Shown: positions 9,501-18,028, numbered from the stretch's first letter. The stretch: DNA of 64,000 nucleotides from Mycobacterium colombiense (GCF_001665835.1 NZ_LZSX01000073.1:248001-312000), one strand, 5' to 3'. The notes: generated from the sequence alone by a model not told the origin. Translations and numbers: made by a program.

Positions 9501-10640
9501 GTGTCTGAAGCCGTCATCGTGTCCGCCCTGCGCACCCCCATCGGCACCGCCCGCAAGGGCACACTGCGCGATACCAGTGCGTTCGATCTGGCGCAGCATG
9601 TGGTGACCGAAGCGGCGAGAGATCTCGACCCCGCGCAGGTCGACGATGTGATCCTGGGCGAGGGCCTCTATGGCGGCGGCGTGATCGCCCGCCACGCCGC
9701 CATCACCGCCGGGCTGTCGCACGTGCCCGGGTTGGCCAACAACCGGCACTGCGCGGCCGGTCAGGCGGCGGTGCAGAGCGCGGCGGCAAGCGTGCGCGCC
9801 GGGATGGACGAGCTGATCATCGCCGGCGGCGTGAATGCGGCGTCGACGTCGCCACGCTCCCGCATCCAGGTGGACGGCGAATGGGTCGACTGGTTCCCCC
9901 CGACCCACCCCGACCGGCCCGACGCGCCGAACATGGACATGTCGATCACCGTGGGCTGGAACGCCGCGGTCAAGGCCGGTGTGAGTCGCGAGGAGATGGA
10001 CGCCTGGGCGCTGCGGTCACACCGCAATGCCATCGCCGCCATCGACGAAGGCCGCTTCAAGGAGGAGATCGTCCCGATCGAGACGCCGCACGGCCTGTTC
10101 TCGGTCGACGAGCACCCGCGCCGCGACACCACGATGGAGAAACTGGCCGCGCTCAAGCCGCTGCACCCCGAGATCGAGGGTTTTTCGATCACCGCGGGCA
10201 ACGCGTGCGGCGCCAACGACGGTGCGGCGGCGCTCGTCATCGCCAGCGACCGGCTCGGCATGCCCGCGCTGGCCACCATCCGGTCCTGGGCATCCGTCGG
10301 CGTCGACCCGGCGATCACCGGCCTGGCGCCGGTGGAGGCGATACCGAAAGCCCTTAAGCGGGCCGGACTTTCGACCTCCGACGTCGACCTTTTCGAGATC
10401 AACGAAGCCTTCGCCGCGATGTGCGTGGCCACCATCAAACTGCTCGAGCTCGACCCCGACAAGGTCAACGTCAGCGGCAGTGGCTGCTCGCTGGGGCACC
10501 CCGTCGCGGCGACCGGAGCCCGGATGCTGGTCACCCTGGTGCACGAATTGCGCCGCCGCGGCGGTGGCATCGGCGTCGCGGCGATGTGCGCGGGCGGTGG
10601 AATGGGCTCGGCGACCGTGATCGAGGTCCCGGCTCCATAA
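9501..10640 (+). CDS. Thiolase (acetyl-CoA acyltransferase family)
   Basis: A 379-residue thiolase. The acylated Cys lies in 'NNRHCAAGQAA', the proton-relay residues in 'NEAFAAM' and 'GHPVAATGARM', and the second Cys in 'CAGGGMGSA'. The GTG at 9501 is preceded by GGAGAAG and opens directly into the conserved 'EAVIVSALRTPIG'. It thiolyses a 3-oxoacyl-CoA to acetyl- or propionyl-CoA and a shortened acyl-CoA. It is followed after 7 bp by a MeaB-like GTPase and preceded by operator copy 2. This places thiolysis in the same regulon as the ligase and Rieske operons. Confidence 0.92.
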   Translation: MSEAVIVSALRTPIGTARKGTLRDTSAFDLAQHVVTEAARDLDPAQVDDVILGEGLYGGGVIARHAAITAGLSHVPGLANNRHCAAGQAAVQSAAASVRAGMDELIIAGGVNAASTSPRSRIQVDGEWVDWFPPTHPDRPDAPNMDMSITVGWNAAVKAGVSREEMDAWALRSHRNAIAAIDEGRFKEEIVPIETPHGLFSVDEHPRRDTTMEKLAALKPLHPEIEGFSITAGNACGANDGAAALVIASDRLGMPALATIRSWASVGVDPAITGLAPVEAIPKALKRAGLSTSDVDLFEINEAFAAMCVATIKLLELDPDKVNVSGSGCSLGHPVAATGARMLVTLVHELRRRGGGIGVAAMCAGGGMGSATVIEVPAP

Positions 10641-10647
10641 TGCGTAC

Positions 10648-11535
10648 ATGATCATCGCTGACCTGATTGCCCGCGCGCGCAACGGATCTCCCCGCGCGGC
10701 CGGTCGGCTGCTCAGCCTGGTCGAGGGCGACCAGCGCGACGAGGTCCTGGAGAATATCGGTCCCGCGCCGCAGAGCACGGGGCCGGTCGTCGGCATCACC
10801 GGGCCGCCGGGCGCGGGAAAGTCGACGACGGTCGCCGCCTTGGTCGCCGCCTACCGCGAGCGCGGCAGCCGGGTGGCCGTGCTGGCGGTGGACCCGTCGT
10901 CCCCGTTCAGCGGCGGAGCCCTGCTGGGCGACCGAATTCGAATGGCCGCGCATATCAACGACTCCGACGTACTCATCCGTTCGGTGGCCACCCGTGGGCA
11001 TCTGGGCGGCCTGGCTGCCGCGGTGCCGGCGGCCATCCGGTTGCTGGGCGCGATCGGTTACGACGTGGTCCTGCTGGAGACGGTGGGGGTGGGGCAGTCC
11101 GAGATCGAGATTGCCGCCGTCGCCGACCCGACCGTCGTCATCCTCAATCCCGGCGCGGGCGACGCGGTGCAGGCCGCCAAGGCGGGTGTGCTGGAAGTCG
11201 CCGACATCGTGGCGGTCAACAAGGCGGACCGGGACGGCGCCGAACAGACGGTTCGGGACCTTCGGGCCGAAACCAGCGCCCCCATCGTTTCGCTGATCGC
11301 TGCGCGGGGTGAGGGCATCGAAGACCTGATGGCCGCCATCGAGGACCACCGCCGCGCCGACAGTCGCGCCCGACGGCTGGCCCGCGCCCGAGCGCAGATT
11401 CTGTCGCTGGCGCAAACCCGGCTACGGACCCAGCCCGATCTCGACCGGCTTGCCGAGGCGGTCGTCGACGGCGACCAGGACCCATACACGGCCGCTGATC
11501 AGCTGATCTCACCTCCGTCGCCCGGAACGGACTGA
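10648..11535 (+). CDS. MeaB/ArgK-type P-loop GTPase
   Basis: A 295-residue G3E GTPase of the type that protects and loads adenosylcobalamin-dependent acyl-CoA mutases. Visible motifs are the Walker A 'GPPGAGKST', 'VDPSSPFSGGALLGDRIRM', the switch-region 'ETVGVGQSE' and the base-recognition 'NKAD'. It is shorter than typical MeaB (about 330 residues), mostly at the termini. No mutase subunit is encoded in the window. Its place 7 bp after a thiolase suggests that the pathway yields propionyl- or another branched acyl-CoA needing a B12 mutase, or that the protein serves a mutase encoded elsewhere. Confidence 0.88.
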   Translation: MIIADLIARARNGSPRAAGRLLSLVEGDQRDEVLENIGPAPQSTGPVVGITGPPGAGKSTTVAALVAAYRERGSRVAVLAVDPSSPFSGGALLGDRIRMAAHINDSDVLIRSVATRGHLGGLAAAVPAAIRLLGAIGYDVVLLETVGVGQSEIEIAAVADPTVVILNPGAGDAVQAAKAGVLEVADIVAVNKADRDGAEQTVRDLRAETSAPIVSLIAARGEGIEDLMAAIEDHRRADSRARRLARARAQILSLAQTRLRTQPDLDRLAEAVVDGDQDPYTAADQLISPPSPGTD

Positions 11536-11544
11536 CGGCCCCGC

Positions 11545-11564
11545 TGTCCCCCGATCGGGGGACA
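11545..11564. other. Perfect 20-bp palindrome
   Basis: TGTCCCCCGATCGGGGGACA, uninterrupted dyad symmetry, 9 bp after the stop of the MeaB-like gene and about 95 bp before the E1-alpha-like gene. As RNA it would be a nearly loopless stem without a U-run. As DNA it could bind a dimer such as the NarL-type regulator encoded nearby. Terminator and operator readings are both open. Confidence 0.5.
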
Positions 11565-11659
11565 CGCGCATTCATCACCTTTGCTGACCGATTGGTGGAG
11601 GTGCGGCCGGGCGCAATCGCCCTACGTTGAGCGTGTTCGCTTGAGAGTAGGAGACCGAC

Positions 11660-12559
11660 ATGACTCACACACCCCAGACTTCGGCAGCACTGGTCCGCGA
11701 CGACCGGTTGGAGCTGTATCACCGGATGTGGGTTCTGCGACTGCTCGACATGGCGTTGGATGAGCTGCGCGTCGACGGTCTGATCGACGACGGCGCGCGT
11801 GCGGAGTTCGGGCAGGAGGCTGTGGCTATCGGCACGGTTGCGGCGCTGAGGCCGGGCGACCTGGTCAACGCCGGCACGCCGCAGTTCCGGCACGCTCAGC
11901 AGGTAGGCCTGGCCCTCCCGCTGGGGCCGGCCATCGCCGAGACGATCGGCCCCAAGCGCCGCGCCGGCGGCGGGGCGGCCGACTGGAAGCGCTCACTGGC
12001 CAACGAGACAGCGCTCGGGCAATCGACTCTGTTTGCGCTGGGTGACGCCAACACTCAGCGAATGACCGGCGAGGGCAAGGTCAGTTTGTGTGTCATCGGT
12101 GGCCGCGACACGCACTCCGTCGAGTTCACCACTGCCGCAAGGATCGCCGTGCAATGGCGGCTGCCGGTGGTGTTCGTCGTTGAAAACATCCGCGGTGGAT
12201 TCAACGCCCGTCGGCGCGCCTACGAATTCAACACGATGCCTATGCTTCCGGTCGACGGCAGGGACGTTGTGGCGGTGGCCGACTCGGTCGCCGAGGCGGT
12301 ACACCTGGCGAGCGCCGGCGACGGCCCCGCGTTGGTCGAGGCGATCACTTACCACACGAATCACCCCGCGGCCGTCGACCCGCTGGTCTTCACGCGTCGG
12401 CAACTGATCGCGGCCGGCAGCGACAGCGACCACCTCTACGAGGTGGAACGGGGCGCACGCCACCTGGTGGCCGAGGCGATGGCTTCGGCGAAGGCATCCG
12501 TGCGGCCGCAACAGATTCCGCCCGTGCCAGATTCGAATCCCTGGTCGGCCGCTAGCTGA
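11660..12559 (+). CDS. Degenerate ThDP-dependent dehydrogenase E1-alpha-like protein
   Basis: A 299-residue relative of 2-oxoacid dehydrogenase E1-alpha subunits. 'FGQEAVAIGTVAALRPGDLV' and 'RLPVVFVVENIRGGFNARRR' align with family blocks. The ThDP/Mg motif that normally begins GDG reads 'GGRD' here ('CVIGGRDTHSVEFTTAARIAVQ'), so the Asp and Gly that hold the diphosphate Mg appear altered. The protein is also short, and no E1-beta or E2 gene is adjacent. TAGGAGA precedes the ATG. It overlaps the convergent response regulator by 8 bp. It could be a non-catalytic or re-purposed paralogue. Confidence 0.75.
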   Translation: MTHTPQTSAALVRDDRLELYHRMWVLRLLDMALDELRVDGLIDDGARAEFGQEAVAIGTVAALRPGDLVNAGTPQFRHAQQVGLALPLGPAIAETIGPKRRAGGGAADWKRSLANETALGQSTLFALGDANTQRMTGEGKVSLCVIGGRDTHSVEFTTAARIAVQWRLPVVFVVENIRGGFNARRRAYEFNTMPMLPVDGRDVVAVADSVAEAVHLASAGDGPALVEAITYHTNHPAAVDPLVFTRRQLIAAGSDSDHLYEVERGARHLVAEAMASAKASVRPQQIPPVPDSNPWSAAS

Positions 12560-13205
12560 GCAGCCCTTGCCGCATTGCCTCGGCGACGGCGGCGGCGCGG
12601 TCGCTGACACCGAGCTTCTCGTAGAGGCGTTGCACATGCGTTTTCACCGTCGACGGGGCCACAAAGAGCTCACCCGCAATCGCAGGGATGCTCTGACCGC
12701 GGGAGATCCTCTGGAGCACCTCACGTTCGCGCGCACTCAACACCGGCGCGGACGGCTCCGCGCGCTGCCGGATCTCCGCGGCGAGGCCGCCGACCAGCGC
12801 GGGCGCCACCACGTCATGCCCCTGCGCGCAGTCGAGTACGGCCTTGACGATCTCGCTGCGCGTCGAGTCTTTCAGCACGAAGCCGGCCGCACCCTGCTGC
12901 AGCGCCTGGTACACGATCGCCGACTCGTCGTGCGCCGAGATCAGCAACACCCGGGTGGCCAATCCCTGCGTTCGCACGGCGGCCGCCACCTGGGCGCCGT
13001 CCATGCCGGGCATCCGGTAGTCGAGCAGCGCGACGTCCGGCACGTGCGACTTGATCAATTCCAGTGCCGCAGAGCCGTCTTCCGCTTCACCGACGACGTC
13101 GACCGAACCGCTCGACGCCAGCGCGCGCACCACGCCCTCGCGAAAAAGCGGGTGATCATCGCCGACAACCACCCGCACCGTTTCGGGGGTAGCCGCGCCG
13201 ACCAT
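12552..13205 (-). CDS. NarL/LuxR-family response regulator
   Basis: A 217-residue regulator with an N-terminal receiver (acidic pair near residues 16-17, phospho-acceptor Asp62 in 'LLDYRMPGMDG', Lys112) and a C-terminal LuxR helix-turn-helix ('LSAREREVLQRISRGQSIPAIAGELFVAPSTVKTHVQRL', split over two helices). It is divergent from the histidine kinase at 13259 with only 53 bp between them, so the two very probably form a cognate pair. It is convergent with the E1-alpha-like gene, a possible target. Confidence 0.93.
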   Translation of the reverse strand: MVGAATPETVRVVVGDDHPLFREGVVRALASSGSVDVVGEAEDGSAALELIKSHVPDVALLDYRMPGMDGAQVAAAVRTQGLATRVLLISAHDESAIVYQALQQGAAGFVLKDSTRSEIVKAVLDCAQGHDVVAPALVGGLAAEIRQRAEPSAPVLSAREREVLQRISRGQSIPAIAGELFVAPSTVKTHVQRLYEKLGVSDRAAAVAEAMRQGLLS

Positions 13206-13258
13206 GGCGACGAGTGTAGCGGCTTGCCCAACAGCGGCGTTCGCATTCTCGGGGCGGC

Positions 13259-14539
13259 ATGATGAGTCATTTTCGAGATTGCTTCGGGGCGGCAGACGCG
13301 GATGAGTACGGTGATCGGGTGGCGGTCGCCGATGACGTAGAGCTGGAACGGGTTCGCACGGTTCACCAGTTGCGCTCGTACCGCATCGGCTCGGTGCTGC
13401 GGATCGGTGTGGTCGGCCTGATGGTCGCGGCCATGATCATCGGCACCAGCCGATCGGAGTGGCCGCAGGAAAGCGTGCTGATCGTCCTGTACGCGCTCGT
13501 GGCGCTCAGCGCGCTGGGATTGGCTTTCGCTCCGTTCCGTCGATGGATCGGAATGGGCCGATTGGTTGCGATCGGCCGGTTGGAGCCGTTTGTCTTCACC
13601 GTCATCGACATCGTCGTGCTGACCGTCTTCCAGCTGTTGTCCACCAACGGCGTCTACCCGCTGCTGATCATGGCGATGTTGCCGGTCCTGTTGGGACTTG
13701 ACGTCTCCTCTCGCCGGGCGGCGGTGGTGCTGATCTTCTCCATGCTCGGATTCGCCATTGCCGTGCTGCAAGATCCGGTGATGTTGAGCGAGGTCAAGTT
13801 GCCGGAGGCGGGATTTCGGTTCCTGCTCTATGCATTCCTTTGTTGCGCGGCCTTCTTGGTGGTGCGCATCGAGGAGCGTCATACCCGCTCGGTGGCCGGA
13901 TTGAGCGCCTTGCGAGAGGAATTACTAGCCCAGACGATGAACGCTTCGGATGTGTCGCAGCGTCGGATCTCGGAATTCATCCACGACGGGCCCCTGCAAG
14001 ACATCCTTGCCGTGCGCCAAGAGCTCGTCGAATTGGACGCGGTGCTCGACGGCGATGAGCGGGTCGGCCGGGCGCTGGCCGGTTTGCAGACGGCCTCGGA
14101 ACGATTGCGGCAGGCCACTTTCGAACTGCATCCGGCGGTACTCGAGCAGGTCGGGCTGGGCGCCGCGGTGCAGCAGCTCGCGGAGTTCACCGCACAGCGG
14201 TCCGGCATCGACATCACCACCGACATCGAGTATTCGACGCGCAGCGCCATCGATCCCGTCATGTTCGGCGTGGTGCGCGAGTTGTTGTCCAACGTGGTGC
14301 AACATGCTGCGGCCCGCAGCGCGACGGTCATACTCGGGATCACTGACCAGACTTGCGTTTTGCACGTGGTCGACGACGGGGTGGGGTTCGGCCATGAGAC
14401 GGTGGCGCGCCGCCTGGGGGAGGGCCACATCGGTCTGGCGTCGCACCGCGCCCGGGTGGAGGCCGCCGGGGGAGCACTGGTGTTTCTCGACGTCCCGGTG
14501 GGCACCCACGTCTGCGTCGAGGTGCCGCTCAAGGACTGA
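13259..14539 (+). CDS. Membrane sensor histidine kinase (HisKA_3, NarX/DesK-like)
   Basis: A 426-residue kinase. Six hydrophobic helices between about residues 43 and 202 form the membrane sensor. A short coiled linker follows, then the HisKA_3 dimerisation helix with phospho-acceptor His242 in 'EFIHDGPLQDIL', the N-box 'ELLSNVVQHAA' and the ATP-lid 'VVDDGVGF'. No periplasmic domain of note exists, so the signal is probably sensed in the membrane. Start ATG at 13259; an in-frame GTG at 13322 is an alternative. Partner of the divergent NarL-type regulator. Confidence 0.9.
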   Translation: MMSHFRDCFGAADADEYGDRVAVADDVELERVRTVHQLRSYRIGSVLRIGVVGLMVAAMIIGTSRSEWPQESVLIVLYALVALSALGLAFAPFRRWIGMGRLVAIGRLEPFVFTVIDIVVLTVFQLLSTNGVYPLLIMAMLPVLLGLDVSSRRAAVVLIFSMLGFAIAVLQDPVMLSEVKLPEAGFRFLLYAFLCCAAFLVVRIEERHTRSVAGLSALREELLAQTMNASDVSQRRISEFIHDGPLQDILAVRQELVELDAVLDGDERVGRALAGLQTASERLRQATFELHPAVLEQVGLGAAVQQLAEFTAQRSGIDITTDIEYSTRSAIDPVMFGVVRELLSNVVQHAAARSATVILGITDQTCVLHVVDDGVGFGHETVARRLGEGHIGLASHRARVEAAGGALVFLDVPVGTHVCVEVPLKD

Positions 14540-14555
14540 CGGCTCCGGGGCCGTC
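14538..14555 (+). terminator. Possible terminator hairpin after the histidine kinase
   Basis: GACGGC-TCCGGG-GCCGTC, a perfect 6-bp G/C stem that begins inside the stop codon. No U-run follows, which is not unusual for mycobacterial hairpins, so function is uncertain. Confidence 0.35.
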
Positions 14556-14703
14556 GACCTTCGGTGGTCACACGAGTCACATGGGTATCAGTTTGGCTGG
14601 CATGAAGTGAGTTTGGTTTGCGCTATCATCGGCGCTATCACATATGAGACTCACCTATTGGTCGGGCACACAGCCGGCTTGACGGCTACCGGAGCCGAGC
14701 GTC

Positions 14704-15447
14704 TCACTCGCAATCGCTGACGAGTAGGCGGTAGCCGGCGTCGAGCTGTTGTTTTTCAAGCAGTTCCGCGTGTTGTTGTTGCCATCGTCCGGAGTGCAGG
14801 TCGGCCGCAAGGCGGAGCAGTCCTTCGGCTAGGACGCCTTCGTCGGCATAGGCCAGCATGGAGATACCGGCGCGGACGGTGGCGTCGAGGTAGGCCTCCG
14901 GCCGGCGCCAAAAGGCGGCGCCGAATCCGTCCGTGCAGTCATGCGGTACGGGCACGGTGCGCACCTGCGCGCCACCCAACAGCTCTACCAGTCGTTCAAT
15001 CGGTACGTACAGCGCCTTGTTGATCCGAGCGGCGTCGGGCAGATATTCACGCAGCAACCAGAAGTCGTCGATCACCGCTTGATCCCAGGTGAAAACCACG
15101 ATTCGGTGACGGCTGACCCGGCGCAGCTCGCCGATCCCGGCGGGGAGATCGCTCCAGTGATGCACGGTCAGCAAGGCCATCGAGGCGTCAACGCATTTGT
15201 CTCGCAGCGGCAATGCCTCCGCCACGGCCTGGACACAAGGGGCCGCTTGCGGTGAACGCTGGGCGATCATCACCATGCTCGGCTCGATCGCGGCGACGGT
15301 CTGGGCCGGTTCGTAGGAGCCTGTGCCGGCCCCTACGTTCACGATGGTGTCCGTCGTGGCGAGTGCGGTATGCACTTGCAAAGCAATCCGCGGGTCTGGT
15401 CGACGGGTACTGCGATAGGTCGCGCCGATCCGGTCGTAGGCGACCAT
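14704..15447 (-). CDS. Class I SAM-dependent methyltransferase
   Basis: A 247-residue methyltransferase. 'IVNVGAGTGSYEP' is the SAM-binding motif I, 'AAIEPS' the acidic strand-2 end, and 'ASMALLTVHHWSDLPAGIGELRRV' the motif shared with UbiE/Methyltransf_11 enzymes. I chose ATG at 15447 (opening 'MVAYDRIGATYRSTRRPDPRI', a common start in this family). Upstream in-frame codons do not resemble protein. Base composition here is lower in GC than in the neighbouring operons. It is divergent from the CTP-synthase-like gene. The acceptor substrate is unknown. Confidence 0.85.
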   Translation of the reverse strand: MVAYDRIGATYRSTRRPDPRIALQVHTALATTDTIVNVGAGTGSYEPAQTVAAIEPSMVMIAQRSPQAAPCVQAVAEALPLRDKCVDASMALLTVHHWSDLPAGIGELRRVSRHRIVVFTWDQAVIDDFWLLREYLPDAARINKALYVPIERLVELLGGAQVRTVPVPHDCTDGFGAAFWRRPEAYLDATVRAGISMLAYADEGVLAEGLLRLAADLHSGRWQQQHAELLEKQQLDAGYRLLVSDCE

Positions 15448-15603
15448 CAACCCAGAATGACGCAGGGTGGACCGAATGCGCCAGTACGAGCATGAATTAA
15501 TCAGCACCAGTGGTCGTCGGGGGCATACGCTTCTGACCGGAAACAACTTGCGCGTAGAACCGCGGGCTGCCACCCTTGAGGGCCCAGCACGGAAGAGCCA
15601 GCG

Positions 15604-16317
15604 ATGAACGATCCGTTAAACGTCGTGGTGATCGGCGATTTCGACAGCTCGTATGCGCCTCATGTTGCCACCAATAACGCGATAAGCCATTCAGCGAAGT
15701 TGCTCGGCTTGCAGGCTCCCGTGACTTGGCTGGCGACCGAATCACTCGAAACGGACCTCCGGCCGGTCACGACCGCGGATGCGTTGTGGTGCGCTCCCGG
15801 CAGCCCCTATCGTAGCTTGCGCGGAGCCCTTGCTGCGTTGCGCTTCGGGCGCGAAGGCCATGTGCCAACGTTGGGTACATGTGGCGGATACCAGCACATC
15901 GTTCTTGAATTCGCACGCAACGTACTCGGCTTCCAAGACGCGCAACATGCCGAATACGACCCGTACGGGTCTCGCCTGTTCATCTCATCGCTGACTTGTT
16001 CCCTGGCGGGGCTGACCATGCCGGTCAACCTTGAGCCGGGATCCGTGGCCGCGCACTGCTATGGGGAGTGCCGAGTCTACGAAAAGTACTACTGCAACTT
16101 CGGGTTGAATGCGGCCTATCGAACGGCGCTAGAGGAAGGTGGGCCGCGGGTCACCGGACTCGACGATGACGAAGAAGCCCGCGTCCTAGAACTACCGGGC
16201 CATCCCTACTACATCGCCACGTTGTTCGTTCCCCAGAATCGCTCGACCGTCGAGGAACCTCATCCGCTCGTGACACGACTGTTGTCTGAGGCCGCCAACC
16301 GCAAACTCGCCGCGTAG
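15604..16317 (+). CDS. CTP synthase C-terminal region-related protein
   Basis: A 237-residue member of the family named 'CTP synthase C-terminal region-related (seleno)protein', a stand-alone class I glutamine-amidotransferase-like domain of unknown role. Recognisable blocks are 'WCAPGSPYRS', the nucleophile elbow 'GTCGGYQH' (Cys93), 'FARNVLGFQDAQHAE', 'CNFGLN' and 'GHPYYIATLFVPQNRS'. In real CTP synthase the last block reads as a His-Pro-Glu motif. Here both His and Glu are absent, so a standard Cys-His-Glu glutaminase triad cannot form. GGAAGAG precedes the ATG. The gene lies in the lower-GC patch, divergent from the methyltransferase. Confidence 0.82.
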   Translation: MNDPLNVVVIGDFDSSYAPHVATNNAISHSAKLLGLQAPVTWLATESLETDLRPVTTADALWCAPGSPYRSLRGALAALRFGREGHVPTLGTCGGYQHIVLEFARNVLGFQDAQHAEYDPYGSRLFISSLTCSLAGLTMPVNLEPGSVAAHCYGECRVYEKYYCNFGLNAAYRTALEEGGPRVTGLDDDEEARVLELPGHPYYIATLFVPQNRSTVEEPHPLVTRLLSEAANRKLAA

Positions 16318-16385
16318 CACAATCGGCCAGCAACTGGGTCGGGACCGATGCCGTAACCGCCCATGCTCGGCGCACAAGGCGTCCG

Positions 16386-18002
16386 CTACTTCAGGTCGAC
16401 CGACTTCCCGGTGGCGGCCGCGTGACCCGCTCGGTAACCGAAAACCATTGCCGGGCCCAGTGTTCCGCCGGCACCCCCGTAGGCCCGCCCGGTCACGCCG
16501 CCCATCGCATTGCCCGCAGCGAACAGGCCCGGTATCGGTTCGCCGCCGACATGCAGAACGCGGGCATCGTGATCGGTGCGCGGCCCGCCCTTGGTTCCCA
16601 TCGCACCGATGCTCACCGGCACCGCGTAGAACGGGGCGGTATCGATCGGGCCCAGCGTCTTACCGGCCGGCGTGGTCGCGCTGTCATCGCCCCAGTAGCC
16701 GTCGTAGGCGCTAGAGCCGCGGCCGAAGTCGGGGTCGGCGCCGGCGGCCACGTGACGGTTCCAGCTCTCGACCGTGCGGGTCAGGCCGTCGGCGTCGATA
16801 CCGGTCTTGGCGGCCAACTCGGCGAGGTCCGCCGACTCGCAGAACCAGTCCGGGACAGGTTGTCCCGGTTCGATGCCGAGAAAACCGTAGCGCTGCAGGT
16901 GAATCGAGTCGAACACCATCCATCCGCGATCGTTGACATAGCCGCCGCGAGGGTCCAGGTAGTGGAAGGCGCCGGCCATCGAGTTGTAATCGCATGCCTC
17001 GTTGACGAAGCGCCGGCCGGCCGAGTTGACGATGATGCTGCGCGGCCGTGTTCGCTCCAGCCGCACGCTGCGGCTGCGCGGCTTGCCCTCGATGGTGTCG
17101 CCCGGGATTTGCACGATCGGCACCCACCAGGCTTCGCCCATGTTGGCCAGGTCGGCCCCGTGCTCCATCGCCATGCGCAAGCCGTCGCCGGTGTTGTTGG
17201 GCGGCGAGACCGCGCCGTGCATGGGGCCGCGCAGAAAGGCTTGTGTCAGAGCCGGATCCCATTCGAAGCCGCCGGTGCCGAGGATGACCCCGTGCCGCGC
17301 GCGAACACTGATCGTCCCATCCGGCAGGGCCACGCGCACCCCGGTGATCTCGCCGTCTTCGGCGATGAGGCCTTCGGCCCGGGCGTTGGTGTGGGGGGTC
17401 ACCCCGGCATCCAGCAGGCCTTTGAGCAGGCCCGCGATCAGCGCGGTGCCGGCGACGCACAGATGGCTGGTTCGCTCGTCGATCGCCGCGTGCAGGCGCG
17501 CTCTGGTCTCGGCGTCGAAGCCGACGTTAGACCAGTCGGCCGGGAAAGACGTTATCTGCGTAGCCCATTCGCCGAGCTGGGCCAGGTCGAAGGGGGCCGC
17601 GCTGAGCGACCTGCCCCCGCCCGGCTGCCCTCCCGGTAACTCGGGACGGTAGTCGGGGAATCCGGTCGCGATCTCGAACTGAAGGCCGCTGTGTGCCTCG
17701 ATGAAATCGAGCATCGCCGGTCCGGTGCGCACGAACGTTTCCACCAGCTCGTCGTCCATCGATCCCAGCGACTGTGCTCGCAGGTACCGCAGCGCGTCGG
17801 CGGGCGTCAATTCGCCGTCGGGAGAACGGTTATGGGCGGGGATCCACACGATGCCGCCGGACACGGCGGTGGTGCCGCCGACGCTCGGGGCCTTCTCGTA
17901 GACCTCCACCGAGGCGCCCGCGACGGCCGCTGTCAGTGCGGCGGTGAGGCCGGCGCCGCCACTGCCGAGCACGACGACGTCGACTTCGTGGTCCCATGAC
18001 AT
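16386..18002 (-). CDS. FAD-dependent dehydrogenase, 3-ketosteroid-delta-1-dehydrogenase-like
   Basis: A 538-residue flavoprotein of the fumarate reductase/KstD family. The N-terminal dinucleotide fold 'VVVLGSGGAGLTAALTAAVAG' is followed by 'GGTTAVSGGIVWIP'. The C-terminus has 'GLFAAGNAMGGVTGRAYGGAGGTLGPAMVFGYRAG', the FAD-proximal block of KstD-like enzymes. It would remove hydrogens from a saturated ring or side-chain ketone. It lies 26 bp downstream of the IclR regulator on the same strand, probably one operon. A second KstD-like gene is at 22279. Substrate unknown; steroid identity is not established. Confidence 0.85.
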   Translation of the reverse strand: MSWDHEVDVVVLGSGGAGLTAALTAAVAGASVEVYEKAPSVGGTTAVSGGIVWIPAHNRSPDGELTPADALRYLRAQSLGSMDDELVETFVRTGPAMLDFIEAHSGLQFEIATGFPDYRPELPGGQPGGGRSLSAAPFDLAQLGEWATQITSFPADWSNVGFDAETRARLHAAIDERTSHLCVAGTALIAGLLKGLLDAGVTPHTNARAEGLIAEDGEITGVRVALPDGTISVRARHGVILGTGGFEWDPALTQAFLRGPMHGAVSPPNNTGDGLRMAMEHGADLANMGEAWWVPIVQIPGDTIEGKPRSRSVRLERTRPRSIIVNSAGRRFVNEACDYNSMAGAFHYLDPRGGYVNDRGWMVFDSIHLQRYGFLGIEPGQPVPDWFCESADLAELAAKTGIDADGLTRTVESWNRHVAAGADPDFGRGSSAYDGYWGDDSATTPAGKTLGPIDTAPFYAVPVSIGAMGTKGGPRTDHDARVLHVGGEPIPGLFAAGNAMGGVTGRAYGGAGGTLGPAMVFGYRAGHAAATGKSVDLK

Positions 18003-18028
18003 GGACTGCTATCCCTTCAGCTCAGTGG

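Noticed and set aside
13244-13249. Single ATTCTC near the histidine kinase start
   Set aside because: Only one arm is present; no GAGAAT partner at the right spacing, so not counted as a regulon site.
15604-16317. Selenocysteine in the CTP-synthase-like gene
   Set aside because: The frame is open with ordinary Cys codons and no in-frame TGA. No SECIS-like need arises.
16422-17639. Long open frame antisense to the KstD-like gene
   Set aside because: It mirrors the opposite-strand gene in a high-GC region, has no recognisable domain, and the gene on the minus strand has complete FAD motifs.
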